DNA of 64,000 nucleotides, taken from Nocardioides sp. Soil797. Lineage in GTDB: Bacteria > Actinomycetota > Actinomycetes > Propionibacteriales > Nocardioidaceae. Both the position numbers and the translations under genes were made by a program. The DNA is taken from assembly GCA_001429555.1 (NCBI GenBank), contig LMSR01000017.1, positions 248,001 through 312,000 of the forward strand, in the 5' to 3' direction. The notes below the pieces were generated by a model. It had not been told where the DNA came from. It worked only from the letters and a program-made list of their open reading frames with translations, and searched no databases. Positions 1-8,693 of this stretch are shown one piece after another (position 1 is the first letter of the stretch; each line of letters starts with the position of its first letter).

Positions 1-726
1 CAGGATGCCCGCGCCCTCACCGAGCACGAAGCCGTCACGGCCGGTGTCCCACGGACGCGAGACCGCGGTCGGGTCGCCGCCCTCCTCGCTGCCGGTCTTG
101 GACAACGCCATCATCTGGGCGAATGCCGCCATCGGGAGGGGGTGGATCGCCGCCTCGGTGCCGCCGGCGACGACGACGTCGGCGCGGCCGAGGCGGATCT
201 GGTCGATGGCCATCGAGATGGCCTCGTTGCCCGACGCGCAGGCCGACGTGGGTGCGTTGACCGCACCGCGGGCGCCGACGTAGAGGCCGACGTTCGCGGC
301 CGGTGCGTTGGGCATCAGCATCGGCACGGAGAGCGGGGAGACCCGGCGGGCGCCCTTCTCCTTGAGTGCGTCGTAGTTGGACAGCAGGGTGGTCACCCCG
401 CCGATCCCGGAGGCGACGGCGACCCCCGTGCGGGTGCCGTCGAGCTCGACACCCTCGAGACCAGCATCGCGCCATGCCTCCATGGCGGCCACCATCGCGA
501 ACTGTGCCGACCGGTCGAGGCGACGGGCCTTGACCCGGTCGAGCACCTCGGAGGGCTCGACCGCGATCCGGCCGGCGATCTTGACCGGGATGTCGGCTGC
601 CCACTCGTCGTCGAGACGACGTACGCCGGAGGTGCCGGCCAGGAGCGCCGACCAGGTGCTGGCGACGTCTCCGCCGACAGGGTTGGTGGTGCCGAGTCCG
701 GTGACGACCACGCGCTTGAGAGACAT
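1..726 (-). CDS. fabF: beta-ketoacyl-ACP synthase II (FabF), cut by window edge
   Basis: Elongating condensing enzyme of type II fatty-acid synthesis, joining malonyl-ACP to the growing acyl-ACP in the cytoplasm. The visible 242 residues start at an ATG and read MSLKRVVVTGLGTTNPVG, a typical KAS II N-terminus. The nucleophile is Cys163 in TSACASGNEA, and GGTEAAIHPL follows. The C-terminal part with the two active-site histidines lies beyond base 1. It is the last visible gene of the minus-strand order fabD-fabH-acpP-fabF, 59 bp after acpP, as in Streptomyces. In mycobacteria this slot is held by KasA, so a longer-chain preference cannot be excluded. Confidence 0.95.
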   Translation of the reverse strand, partial: MSLKRVVVTGLGTTNPVGGDVASTWSALLAGTSGVRRLDDEWAADIPVKIAGRIAVEPSEVLDRVKARRLDRSAQFAMVAAMEAWRDAGLEGVELDGTRTGVAVASGIGGVTTLLSNYDALKEKGARRVSPLSVPMLMPNAPAANVGLYVGARGAVNAPTSACASGNEAISMAIDQIRLGRADVVVAGGTEAAIHPLPMAAFAQMMALSKTGSEEGGDPTAVSRPWDTGRDGFVLGEGAGIL

Positions 727-785
727 GCGGTTCCTTCGTGATGGGGGATGCTGGCCCCGAGGGGCACGGAGTTGGTGGGTCTGGG

Positions 786-1031
786 TCAGCTGGCGGCGTT
801 CTCGATGAACGACACGGCGTCGCCGACGGTCTTCAGGTTCTTGACCTGGTCGTCGGGGATCGAGACGCCGAACTTCTCCTCGGCGGCTACGACGACCTCG
901 ACCATGGACAGCGAGTCGACGTCGAGGTCGTCGACGAACGACTTCTCCAGCTGCACGTCATCGGCGGGGATGCCGGCGACCTCGTTGACGATCTCGGCGA
1001 GGTCGGAGCGGATCTCTTCGGTGGTGGCCAT
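786..1031 (-). CDS. acpP: acyl carrier protein
   Basis: Carries growing acyl chains on a 4'-phosphopantetheine arm for the FAS II enzymes encoded on both sides. The 81-residue acidic protein has the modification motif DVDSLSMVE with the attachment serine at Ser40, and ends in a short Ala-rich tail. A strong Shine-Dalgarno (AAGGAG) precedes the ATG. It lies 83 bp after fabH and 59 bp before fabF. Length and motif match the family exactly. Confidence 0.97.
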   Translation of the reverse strand: MATTEEIRSDLAEIVNEVAGIPADDVQLEKSFVDDLDVDSLSMVEVVVAAEEKFGVSIPDDQVKNLKTVGDAVSFIENAAS

Positions 1032-1114
1032 GCTGGTTTTCTCCTTGTGTGTTGCGGGATGTGGGCGGATCGTGCGGGTGGTGCGGGATCGTGCGGGTCG
1101 AGCTGGTCCTGCGG

Positions 1115-2116
1115 TCAGGGAAGGGTGACGACCTGAGCGGCGTACGCCAGGCCGGCACCGAAGGCGATGAGCAGCGCTGTGTCGCCGCTGTGGGCCTCAC
1201 CGTCGGCATACATCCGCTCGAGGGCCATCGGCACCGAGGCGGCCGAGGTGTTGCCCTGGTCGACGATGTCGCGGGCGATGCGCACCGTGTCGGGCAGCTT
1301 CATCGAGCGGGCCATCGTGTCGGTGATCCTGTTGTTGGCCTGGTGGGGCACGAAGACGTCGAGCTGGTCGGCGGTGACTCCGGCCCGGTCGAGAGCCTCC
1401 TTGGCGACCTTGGCCATCTCGAAGGCGGCCCAGCGGAAGACCGCGCTGCCCTCCATGACGAGATGGGGCATCTCAGGGGCGTCGGAGGCGATCACGTCGC
1501 GCCAGTCGTGGTTCTGCCGGATGTAGTCGTAGTGCTCCCCGTCGGAGCCCCACACCACCGGGCCGATGCCGGGAGTCTCTGACGGACCGACCACGACCGC
1601 GCCGGCACCGTCGGCGAAGATGAACGCCGTGCCCCGGTCGCGGGGGCTGGTGATGTCGGAGAGACGCTCGACGCCGATCACCAGCACATGGCGCGAGGAA
1701 CCCCCACGGATCATGTCGGCGGCCAGCGAGACGCCGTGGCAGAAGCCGGCGCAGGCGGCGGAGATGTCGAAGGCGGCGGCGCCCTTGGTGCCCAGCTCGT
1801 GGGCGATCATGGTGGCCGCGGCCGGGGTCTGCATCAGGTGGCTGACCGTCGCCACGATGACGCAGTCGATCTGCTCGGCCTCGAGGCCGGCCCGCGCGAG
1901 CGCCTGCCTCGACGCCTCGACGGACATCATCGTCACGGTCTCGTCGTCGTCGGCGAAGCCGCGGGTCTTGATGCCGGAGCGCTGCTGGATCCACTCGTCG
2001 CTGGAGTCGATCGCGTCGACCACCTCGGAGTTGGGCACCACACGACGCGGCCGGTAGGCGCCGACGCCGAGGATGGCGGCATGGCCGGCCCCGGAAGCGG
2101 TGTTCAGGGTGGCCAT
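1115..2116 (-). CDS. fabH: beta-ketoacyl-ACP synthase III (FabH)
   Basis: Starts fatty-acid synthesis by condensing a short acyl-CoA with malonyl-ACP. In Gram-positive bacteria this enzyme sets the straight versus branched primer. The protein has 333 residues, with catalytic Cys122 in DISAACAGFCHG, His in VPHQANNRI and a downstream Asn in the DQGNTSAAS region. I place the start at the ATG at 2116, which overlaps the fabD stop (TGATG). A longer reading to 2191 would run into fabD and adds an Arg/Pro-rich tail not seen in the family. The overlap implies translational coupling to fabD. Confidence 0.95.
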   Translation of the reverse strand: MATLNTASGAGHAAILGVGAYRPRRVVPNSEVVDAIDSSDEWIQQRSGIKTRGFADDDETVTMMSVEASRQALARAGLEAEQIDCVIVATVSHLMQTPAAATMIAHELGTKGAAAFDISAACAGFCHGVSLAADMIRGGSSRHVLVIGVERLSDITSPRDRGTAFIFADGAGAVVVGPSETPGIGPVVWGSDGEHYDYIRQNHDWRDVIASDAPEMPHLVMEGSAVFRWAAFEMAKVAKEALDRAGVTADQLDVFVPHQANNRITDTMARSMKLPDTVRIARDIVDQGNTSAASVPMALERMYADGEAHSGDTALLIAFGAGLAYAAQVVTLP

Positions 2117-3300
2117 CAGGCGGCGCCCTTCGGGTGCAGACGCAGGAGCGGCTGCCCGGGCGAGACCAGGTCGCCGTCCTCGACGAGCCACTCGACGATG
2201 GTGCCGCCGTGGGCCGCATTGATCTCGATGCTGTCGCGCAGGCTGGCCACGGAGCCGATGCAGGCGTGCTCGTCCAGCTCCACGGCCTCGGCGGCACGGT
2301 CGTCGCGGTGGAAGGTGCCCTTCATCGGGCTGACCACCATGCGCCAGGTGGGGGTGGTGTTGATCTCGGATGCCTCGCCGTGCTTCTCGCAGAACGCGCG
2401 TGCGTCGTCGAGCTGGTCCGGGGTCTTGAGGGCGAACGTCTCGACGCCCTTCATCGCCCGCTTGGCGATGCCGGTCAGGGTGCCGGCCGGCGGCATCTCG
2501 AGGATGCCGGTGACACCGAGGTCGAGCATGGTGTCCATGCAGAGGTCCCAGCGGACCGGGCGGCTGATCTGCTTGACGATGCGGGCCAGCACCTTGCGGC
2601 CGTCGTGGACGACCTGGCCGTCGGTGTTGGAGATGATCTTGGTGCGCGGGTCGTGGGTCGACACGGACCCCGCCAGGCTGCCCATCCGGTCGACAGCGGA
2701 GGCCATGTGCTCGGTGTGGAACGCACCCGCCACCGACAGTGGCATCAGGCGGGCCCTGGCCGGCGGGTCGGCCTGCAGCGCAGCGAGCTGTTCGACCGTG
2801 CCGGCAGCGACGATCTGGCCGGGGCCGTTGTTGTTGGCCGGGGTCAGGCCGTGCCTCTCGAGGGCGGCCAGCACCTCGTCGGGGTCACCCCCGAGGACGG
2901 CCGCCATGCTGGTCTCGCGTTGGGCGGCGGCCTCGGCCATCAGGCGGCCACGTTCGCGCACCAGCACCATGGCCTGCTCAGCGGTGATCGCGCGGGCACC
3001 GGCTGCGGCGGTCAGCTCGCCGACGCTGTGTCCGGCGACCGCACCGATCTTGTTGAACGCATCGGCCGGGTGCGGGAAGAGCTCGAGGGCGGCGACCAGG
3101 CCGGAGGCGACCAGCAGCGGCTGGGCGATCTCGGTCCGGCGGATGGTCTCCGCGTCGGCCTCGGTGCCGTAGTGGACCAGATCGATACCCGCGACCGTGG
3201 AGAGCCACTCGAAGCGGCTGCGGAAGACGGGGTCCTCCAGCCAAGGGGAGAGGAAACCGGGGGACTGGGCACCTTGGCCGGGAGCAACGATGACGAGCAC
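2116..3300 (-). CDS. fabD: malonyl-CoA:ACP transacylase with extra C-terminal biotinyl/lipoyl-like domain
   Basis: Moves malonyl from CoA to ACP. Residues 1 to about 310 form a normal FabD with GQGAQ near the N-terminus and nucleophile Ser92 in GHSVGE. The protein has 394 residues, about 80 more than usual. The extra part, from about residue 321 (VVSPMKGTFHR) to the end (GQPLLRLHPKGAA), aligns by eye with a biotin carboxyl carrier domain: the SPMxGTFxR opening, GTIVEWLVEDGD and a GQPLLRL ending. Where the carrier has the AMKM lysine, this protein reads SLRDS (Arg355), so biotinylation looks impossible. The GTG start at 3300 has a -10-like hexamer 6 nt upstream. Confidence 0.93.
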   Translation of the reverse strand: MLVIVAPGQGAQSPGFLSPWLEDPVFRSRFEWLSTVAGIDLVHYGTEADAETIRRTEIAQPLLVASGLVAALELFPHPADAFNKIGAVAGHSVGELTAAAGARAITAEQAMVLVRERGRLMAEAAAQRETSMAAVLGGDPDEVLAALERHGLTPANNNGPGQIVAAGTVEQLAALQADPPARARLMPLSVAGAFHTEHMASAVDRMGSLAGSVSTHDPRTKIISNTDGQVVHDGRKVLARIVKQISRPVRWDLCMDTMLDLGVTGILEMPPAGTLTGIAKRAMKGVETFALKTPDQLDDARAFCEKHGEASEINTTPTWRMVVSPMKGTFHRDDRAAEAVELDEHACIGSVASLRDSIEINAAHGGTIVEWLVEDGDLVSPGQPLLRLHPKGAA

Positions 3301-3306
3301 ATGTCC

Positions 3307-3312
3307 ACTGTG
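3307..3312 (-). promoter_or_regulatory. -10-like element of fabD (leaderless layout)
   Basis: CACAGT on the minus strand ends 6 nt before the fabD GTG, so transcription would begin at or next to the start codon. No Shine-Dalgarno is present. The FasR-like palindrome at 3369-3385 lies about 70-85 nt upstream, a position suited to activation. Confidence 0.5.
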
Positions 3313-3368
3313 CCGTGTCGAGGTCGGGGGACGCGGGTGTGGCGCGCACGAAATCCGACGGTGATTCT

Positions 3369-3385
3369 TTGTTGGGTTCCCACAA
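3369..3385. promoter_or_regulatory. palindrome upstream of fabD, candidate FasR site
   Basis: TTGTTGGGTTCCCACAA is a near-perfect inverted repeat between the regulator gene and fabD, in an A/T-richer patch that stands out from its surroundings. Streptomyces FasR is known to act on the fabD promoter from the adjacent gene. Assigning this palindrome to FasR is inference. Confidence 0.45.
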
Positions 3386-3399
3386 AAAATGGTTACCGG

Positions 3400-4605
3400 T
3401 CAGTCAGAGGTGCGGTCTGTTCTTGCCGAATCTGCCAGTCGTCCACATGTCAGCGCGACCCGAAGCGTGTAGGAGTCGCGGGGCTGGGTCGGGGTCAGGC
3501 CGGTGACCTCGGCGCTCTGCCGGAGCCGGTAGCGGATCGTGTTGGGATGCACGAACAGGGCCCGTGCTGTGCCCTCGACGGAGCCACCGTGCGCGAAGTA
3601 GGCATCGAGGGTGCCGATCAGGGTGTCGCGCCCCTCGGCGAGGACGTCGTACACCTCGGTGATGAGTTGGCGACGGGCCGCCTCGTCACCGGCCAACGCA
3701 CGCTCGGGCAACAGGTCGTCGGCGTGCACCGGCCGGGGCGCTTCGGGCCACGCCGCAGCCGCCCGGTACCCGGCCTGGGCAGCGGTGGCCGAGCGGTGCG
3801 CATCCACCAGTCCGGGAACGGCCGGGCCCAGCACGACCGGGCCCTTGGCGAAGCGGCTGCTCAGCGTCTTCCCGGCCGCATCGGGGTCCTTGACCCCGCC
3901 GACGATCACCACCATCCGATCGCCCTGCACCGCGCACAACGCGTCCATGCCGGCCACGCGCGCGGCACGACGTACGTCGTCGAAGATGTCGACCCGGGAA
4001 CCGGTCGCTGCGCGGCCCAGCACCACGACGACCTGGCCGGCATCGCGCCAGCCCAGGGCACTGGCCCGGGAGAGCACGGTCTCGTCGCTCTCCGAGCGCA
4101 GGACCGAGTCGACCACCAGCGCCTCGAGCCGTGCGTCCCAGGCGCCGCGCGACTCAGCCGCCCGGGCGTAGACCTCGGCCGTCGCGAAGGCCAGCTCACG
4201 GCCGTAGCGCAGCAGGCCCTCGTGCACGACCGGAGCCAGGTCGGCGTCGAGCAGGTCGTCGAGATTCTCCTCGACGACGTCGATCGTGAGGCGCACCAGC
4301 TCCACGGTCTGCTGCAGGGTGATCACCCCGGTCAACGCCCGGGGAGCGGCGCCGAAGACCTCCGCAGCGATCGCGGAGTCCTGCTCGACGGACAGGTCCC
4401 AAGCATCGCCGTGGTCGCGGAACCACGTGACGAATGCGCGGATGCCGGCCTGCACGATCATCCCCACCCACGAACGGTCCTCGGCGGACAGGTCGCGGAA
4501 CCAGGCCTTCTGCTGGTCCATCTCGGCCATGCAGGCCGTGCTCAGACGTCCAAGGGCACGCTGCAGCAGGGCGGAGGACTGCTCGCGCGGGCTCGCACCG
4601 TTCAT
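3400..4605 (-). CDS. fasR: PucR-family transcriptional regulator of fatty-acid synthesis (FasR-like)
   Basis: Probable activator of the fab operon that starts 99 bp downstream. The 401-residue protein has a mostly helical N-terminal part, a middle domain (about 170-290), and a C-terminal PucR helix-turn-helix (about 335-385) with the pattern GSVEGTARALFVHPNTIRYR. Position upstream of fabD matches Streptomyces coelicolor FasR and M. tuberculosis Rv2242. A -10-like TAGCCT ends 6 nt before the ATG, so the mRNA is probably leaderless. An IS481-type element now ends about 40 bp upstream of this start, replacing the former link to the aceE 3' end. Confidence 0.88.
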   Translation of the reverse strand: MNGASPREQSSALLQRALGRLSTACMAEMDQQKAWFRDLSAEDRSWVGMIVQAGIRAFVTWFRDHGDAWDLSVEQDSAIAAEVFGAAPRALTGVITLQQTVELVRLTIDVVEENLDDLLDADLAPVVHEGLLRYGRELAFATAEVYARAAESRGAWDARLEALVVDSVLRSESDETVLSRASALGWRDAGQVVVVLGRAATGSRVDIFDDVRRAARVAGMDALCAVQGDRMVVIVGGVKDPDAAGKTLSSRFAKGPVVLGPAVPGLVDAHRSATAAQAGYRAAAAWPEAPRPVHADDLLPERALAGDEAARRQLITEVYDVLAEGRDTLIGTLDAYFAHGGSVEGTARALFVHPNTIRYRLRQSAEVTGLTPTQPRDSYTLRVALTCGRLADSARTDRTSD

Positions 4606-4611
4606 CAGCGA

Positions 4612-4617
4612 AGGCTA
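4612..4617 (-). promoter_or_regulatory. -10-like element of fasR (leaderless layout)
   Basis: TAGCCT on the minus strand ends 6 nt before the fasR ATG. The expected -35 zone (about 4635-4640) is native DNA, but the insertion sequence begins only about 6 bp beyond it. Any upstream activator site has therefore been displaced. Confidence 0.5.
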
Positions 4618-4640
4618 GCGTGCCGGTCGCGCCGACATGC

Positions 4641-4646
4641 CCTAGG
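4641..4646. repeat. target-site duplication of the IS, left copy
   Basis: CCTAGG directly abuts the left TGTG end of the insertion sequence. The same hexamer abuts the right end at 5774-5779. IS481 elements are known to target NCTAGN and duplicate 6 bp. The copy supplies the TAG stop of the transposase. Confidence 0.9.
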
Positions 4647-5649
4647 TGTGATGCCCAGCCAGGTTGTCCAACCTGGTGATGGGCGCGGACTTCCCGATTG
4701 CTGAGTGGGGCCGGTGGTGGTTGTACTCGTGGACCCATCCTGGCAGAGCGGCCAGTCGGGCGGATTCGGAGTTGTAGAACTTTTTGAAGGCCCAGCCCTC
4801 GGCCAGGGTGCGGTGGAAGCGCTCGATCTTGCCGTTGGTCTGCGGCCGGTAGGGCCGGGTCTTCTTCGGGGTGATGCCCAGATCGGCGCAGGTGTCGCGC
4901 CAGAGGTGCGATTTGTAGCAGCTGCCGTTGTCGCTGATCACGCGCTGGACGGTGACGCCGCGCTCGGCGAACCAGGCGACCGCGTTTTTGAGCACCTGGG
5001 TTGCGGTCTCCTTGGTTTCGTCGTCGTGGGCCTCGACGTAGGCAACACGGGAGTGGTCGTCGATCACGGTGTGCAGGTAGCAGGTTCCGATGTTCGGGTC
5101 GTAGTTCTTGTTGCGAGATCCGATGCGCGCTGCTGTCGCGGCTCGATTCCTCTCGCCCTGCTGGCGGCCGACGTAACGCCAGCCGCCGCCGTCGGGGATC
5201 TTGCCGAGCTTCTTCACGTCGACATGGATCAGGTCGCCGGGCTTCTCGTGTTCGTAGCGGCGGATCGGCTCACCGGTGGCACGGTCGATGTGAGTGAGCC
5301 GGTTGATCCGACAGCGCACCAGGACGGCGTGGACGGTCGAGGCCGGCATGCCGATTCGGTCGGCGATCTCGACCGGACCGAGCCGCTGCTTCCAGCGCAG
5401 GTGCACGATCTTGCGGACCGTCGGTGCCGGGGTCCGGTTCGGCTGACGGTGGGGAGCCGATGATCGGTCGACCATGCCGGCAGGGCCTTCGTCGCGGTAG
5501 CGGTCGGCCCACTTCTTCGCGGTGCGCCACGAGACGTCGTAGCGTTCGGCTGCGCGGGCTGGTGGCCAGCCGTGGTCGACGATCAGGCGTGCAAGCCGGA
5601 GCCGGGCGCGTGGGGTCAGAGCAGCGTTGGCATGGGTAGCGTGGGACAC
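4642..5649 (-). CDS. IS481-family transposase
   Basis: DDE-type integrase that moves the host IS. The 335-residue protein opens with a helix-turn-helix region (SWRTAKKWADRYRDEG) and then a retroviral-integrase core. The core holds DDE candidates in IHVDVKKLG, VISDNGSCYKS and QTNGKIERFHRTL. I chose the GTG at 5649 because AGAGGAGG lies 5 nt upstream. An in-frame ATG at 5718 would add 23 residues with no comparable ribosome site. The last codon and the TAG stop are completed by the duplicated target CCTAGG, so the element does not encode its own stop. No frameshift is visible. Confidence 0.95.
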   Translation of the reverse strand: MSHATHANAALTPRARLRLARLIVDHGWPPARAAERYDVSWRTAKKWADRYRDEGPAGMVDRSSAPHRQPNRTPAPTVRKIVHLRWKQRLGPVEIADRIGMPASTVHAVLVRCRINRLTHIDRATGEPIRRYEHEKPGDLIHVDVKKLGKIPDGGGWRYVGRQQGERNRAATAARIGSRNKNYDPNIGTCYLHTVIDDHSRVAYVEAHDDETKETATQVLKNAVAWFAERGVTVQRVISDNGSCYKSHLWRDTCADLGITPKKTRPYRPQTNGKIERFHRTLAEGWAFKKFYNSESARLAALPGWVHEYNHHRPHSAIGKSAPITRLDNLAGHHT

Positions 5650-5773
5650 GAAGGCCTCCTCTGGTGGCGGAGCGGTTTCTAGACAGCTCCACTCCACACC
5701 GGGGAGGCCTTCGTCCATCTACAGGTCAGACCGTGTCGTCGCAGGAACTCGACCAACGTGCCTGGGCATCACA
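4647..5773 (-). mobile_element. IS481-family insertion sequence, intact
   Basis: An 1127-bp element with TGT...ACA ends. The terminal inverted repeats share TGTGATGCCCAG perfectly and continue imperfectly for some 8 more bases. It carries one full-length transposase and is flanked by CCTAGG duplications, so it appears complete and probably recent. It lies between fasR and the 3' end of aceE, neighbours in mycobacterial genomes. It is the only mobile element I see in the window. Confidence 0.93.
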
Positions 5774-5779
5774 CCTAGG
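5774..5779. repeat. target-site duplication of the IS, right copy
   Basis: The second CCTAGG copy. Read on the minus strand it contains the TAG stop codon of aceE, so the duplication kept the host reading frame end intact. Confidence 0.9.
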
Positions 5780-8531
5780 CGTCGCCGCCCTCCTGCTCGA
5801 CGTCGGCGACCGCGGTCGGGTCGTCGATGCGGTACTGGTCGAACGCCTTCGTGACCAGGTCGGGCTCGATCTCGCCGGAGTCGGCCAGGGCCTGCAGGGC
5901 CTGGACGACGACCGACTCGGCGTCGACGTTGAAGAACCGGCGAGCGGCGGGGCGGGTGTCGGCGAAGCCGAACCCGTCGGTGCCGAGCACGCGGTACTCG
6001 TTGGGCACCCAACGCGCGATCTGCAACGGAACGGCGGCCATGAAGTCCGAGACCGCGACCACCGGACCCTCGTGGGAGCCGAGCTTGTCGGAGACGTAGG
6101 CGGTGCGCGGGGTCTCGCCGGGGTGCAGCAGGTTCCACTCCTCGGAGGACACCGCGTCGCGAGCCAACTCGTTCCACGAGGTGACCGACCAGGTGTCGGC
6201 CGAGACGCCCCAGTCGTCGGCGAGCAGCTGCTGCGCCTTGACGATCCACGGGTAGCCGACTCCGGAGGCCATCAGCTGCACCTTCGGGCCTTCCTTCTCG
6301 GACGAGGAGGTCTTGTGCAGTCCCTTGAGGATGCCCTCGACGTCGACGCCCTCGGGCTCGGCGGGCTGGTCGACGGGCTCGTTGTAGACGGTGAGGTAGA
6401 AGATCACGTCCTCCGCCTGCTCGCCGTACATCCGCTCCAGGCCGGACTTCATGATGTGGGCGATCTCGTAGGCCAGCGCGGGGTCGTAGTGGACGACGGC
6501 CGGGTTGGTGGCCGCCAGCAGGGGCGAGTGTCCGTCAGCGTGCTGGAGGCCCTCGCCGGTCAGCGTGGTGCGACCCGCGGTGGCGCCGATCAGGAATCCC
6601 CGGGCTAGCTGGTCGGCCATCGCCCAGATGGAGTCGCCGGTGCGCTGGAAGCCGAACATCGAGTAGAAGATGTAGAACGGGATCATGTGCTCGCCGTGCG
6701 TGGAGTACGCCGACCCGGCGGCCGTCGCGGACGCCATGGCGCCGGCCTCGGAGATGCCCTCGTGCAGCATCTGGCCCTGCTCGGACTCACGCCACTTGAG
6801 CAGCAGCTTGCGGTCGACCGACTCATAGGTCTGCCCGGCCGGGTTGTAGACCTTCGCGGTCGGGAACATCGCGTCCATGCCGAAGGTGCGGTACTCGTCG
6901 GGCGCGATCGGCACGATGCGCTGGCCGATCTCCGGGTCCTTCATCCAGTCCTTGAGCAACCGGACCGTGGCCTGTGTGGTGGCGACCTTGTTGTTGCCCG
7001 AGCCCTGCTTCAGCTCGGAGTACACCTTGTCCTCGGGGAGCTTGAGGGTCTTGGCCCGGAGCACTCGCTTCGGCATCGAGCCGCCGAGCGCGCGGCGACG
7101 CTCCATCATGTACTCCATCTCGGGGGAGTCCATGCCGGGGTGGAAGAACGGCGCGGTGTGGTCGGCGTCGTAGCGGGTCTCGATCTCCTTGTCGCTGATC
7201 GGGAGATAGAGGCGGTCGCGGAACTTCTTGAGGTCTTCCTTGTTGAGCTTCTTCATCTGGTGGGTGGCGTTCTTGCCCTCGAGGGCGTCGATCGTCCATC
7301 CCTTGATGGTGTGGGCAAGGATCACCGTCGGCTGGCCGACGTGCTTGGTGGCGGCGTCGAAGGCGGCGTACACCTTGCGGTAGTCGTGACCGCCGCGCGG
7401 CAGCTTCTCGATCTGCCGGTCGCTCATGTGCTCGACCATCTTGCGCAGTCGCGGGTCGGGGCCGAAGAAGTGCTCGCGGTTGTAGGCGCCGTCCTCGACG
7501 GAAAACGTCTGGAACGCGCCGTCGGGGGTGGTGTTCATCTGGTTGACCAGCACGCCGTCGACGTCGCGGGCGAGCAGGTCGTCCCACTCACGTCCCCAGA
7601 TCACCTTGATCACGTTCCAGCCGGCACCGCGGAACTGCGACTCCAGCTCCTGGATGATCTTGCCGTTGCCGCGCACCGGGCCGTCGAGCTGTTGCAGGTT
7701 GCAGTTGATCACCCAGGTGAGGTTGTCGAGCTCCTCGCGGGCGGCGACGCCGATCGCGCCGAGCGACTCGGGCTCGGCCATCTCGCCGTCGCCCAGGAAG
7801 GCCCACACCTGCTGCTGGCTGGTGTCCTTGATGTTGCGGTTGTGCAGGTAGCGGTTGAACCGCGCCTGGTAGATCGAGTTGATGCCGGTCAGGCCCATCG
7901 AGACCGTGGGGAACTCCCAGAACTCGGGCATCAGGCGCGGGTGGGGGTACGACGACAGGCCCTTGCCGACACCGTGCTGGACCTCCTGGCGGAAGTAGAG
8001 CAGCTGCTCCTCGGTGAGCCGGCCCTCGAGGAAGGCGCGGGCGTAGATGCCGGGGGAGCCGTGGCCCTGGATGTAGATCTGGTCGCCGCCGCCGGGGTGG
8101 TCGTGGCCGCGGAAGAAGTGGTTGAAGCCGACCTCGTAGAGGCTGGCCGCCGACTGGTAGGTGGCGATGTGACCGCCGACCTCGAGGCCCTTGCGGTTGG
8201 CGTCGGAGACCATCACCGCCGCGTTCCAGCGGATGAAGGCGCGGATCCGGCGCTCGATGTCCTCGTCGCCGGGGAACCACGGCTCGCGCTCCGGCGGGAT
8301 CGTGTTGATGTAGTCGGTGCTGCGTAGGGCGGGGACGCCGACCTGCTTCTCGCGGGCCCTCTCGAGCAGGCGGAGCATGAGATAGCGGGCGCGGTCGCGG
8401 CCGCGCTCGTCGATCATCGAGTCGAAGGACGCGAGCCAGTCGCCGGTCTCCTCGGGGTCGATGTCAGGCAGTTGCGTGGGCAGGCCCTCGTGGATGACGG
8501 GGGGAGCCGAGGGCTTGGCAATGTCGGTCAC
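5775..8531 (-). CDS. aceE: pyruvate dehydrogenase E1 component, homodimeric type
   Basis: Thiamine-diphosphate enzyme that decarboxylates pyruvate and acetylates the lipoyl E2, feeding acetyl-CoA to the TCA cycle and lipid synthesis. The 918 residues match the single-chain AceE of actinobacteria. The ThDP motif [12 protein letters not shown]...[10 protein letters not shown] is present, and the N-terminal [17 protein letters not shown] block is characteristic. The start is GTG at 8531, with a weak -10-like AACGAT ending 6 nt upstream. The stop lies inside the IS target duplication. DUF3052 is divergent across a 162-bp gap, as in M. tuberculosis. Confidence 0.97.
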   Translation of the reverse strand: MTDIAKPSAPPVIHEGLPTQLPDIDPEETGDWLASFDSMIDERGRDRARYLMLRLLERAREKQVGVPALRSTDYINTIPPEREPWFPGDEDIERRIRAFIRWNAAVMVSDANRKGLEVGGHIATYQSAASLYEVGFNHFFRGHDHPGGGDQIYIQGHGSPGIYARAFLEGRLTEEQLLYFRQEVQHGVGKGLSSYPHPRLMPEFWEFPTVSMGLTGINSIYQARFNRYLHNRNIKDTSQQQVWAFLGDGEMAEPESLGAIGVAAREELDNLTWVINCNLQQLDGPVRGNGKIIQELESQFRGAGWNVIKVIWGREWDDLLARDVDGVLVNQMNTTPDGAFQTFSVEDGAYNREHFFGPDPRLRKMVEHMSDRQIEKLPRGGHDYRKVYAAFDAATKHVGQPTVILAHTIKGWTIDALEGKNATHQMKKLNKEDLKKFRDRLYLPISDKEIETRYDADHTAPFFHPGMDSPEMEYMMERRRALGGSMPKRVLRAKTLKLPEDKVYSELKQGSGNNKVATTQATVRLLKDWMKDPEIGQRIVPIAPDEYRTFGMDAMFPTAKVYNPAGQTYESVDRKLLLKWRESEQGQMLHEGISEAGAMASATAAGSAYSTHGEHMIPFYIFYSMFGFQRTGDSIWAMADQLARGFLIGATAGRTTLTGEGLQHADGHSPLLAATNPAVVHYDPALAYEIAHIMKSGLERMYGEQAEDVIFYLTVYNEPVDQPAEPEGVDVEGILKGLHKTSSSEKEGPKVQLMASGVGYPWIVKAQQLLADDWGVSADTWSVTSWNELARDAVSSEEWNLLHPGETPRTAYVSDKLGSHEGPVVAVSDFMAAVPLQIARWVPNEYRVLGTDGFGFADTRPAARRFFNVDAESVVVQALQALADSGEIEPDLVTKAFDQYRIDDPTAVADVEQEGGDA

Positions 8532-8537
8532 ACCGTC

Positions 8538-8543
8538 ATCGTT
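8538..8543 (-). promoter_or_regulatory. weak -10-like element of aceE
   Basis: AACGAT on the minus strand ends 6 nt before the GTG of aceE, matching the spacing of the clearer leaderless promoters here, but the hexamer is poor. The 162-bp gap to the divergent DUF3052 gene must hold both promoters. Confidence 0.3.
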
Positions 8544-8693
8544 GCACGCTCGGGACGGGGAGAAAATCTACCCAGCGGTAGGGTCGGATTTGTCCAAAGG
8601 TGCCCACACTCGGCGCGCGAGGGTTGCGCAGCGGGCTGATGTCCGGTGGACTACGTGCACCATTTTCTGTAATCGCGTGACTGGAGGAGTCAG

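Noticed and set aside
2134..4704. Open frame of 856 codons on the plus strand across fabD and the PucR-type regulator.
   Set aside because: It lies opposite fabD and fasR, which have full family motifs; the translation is Gly/Val/Arg/His-rich without structure.
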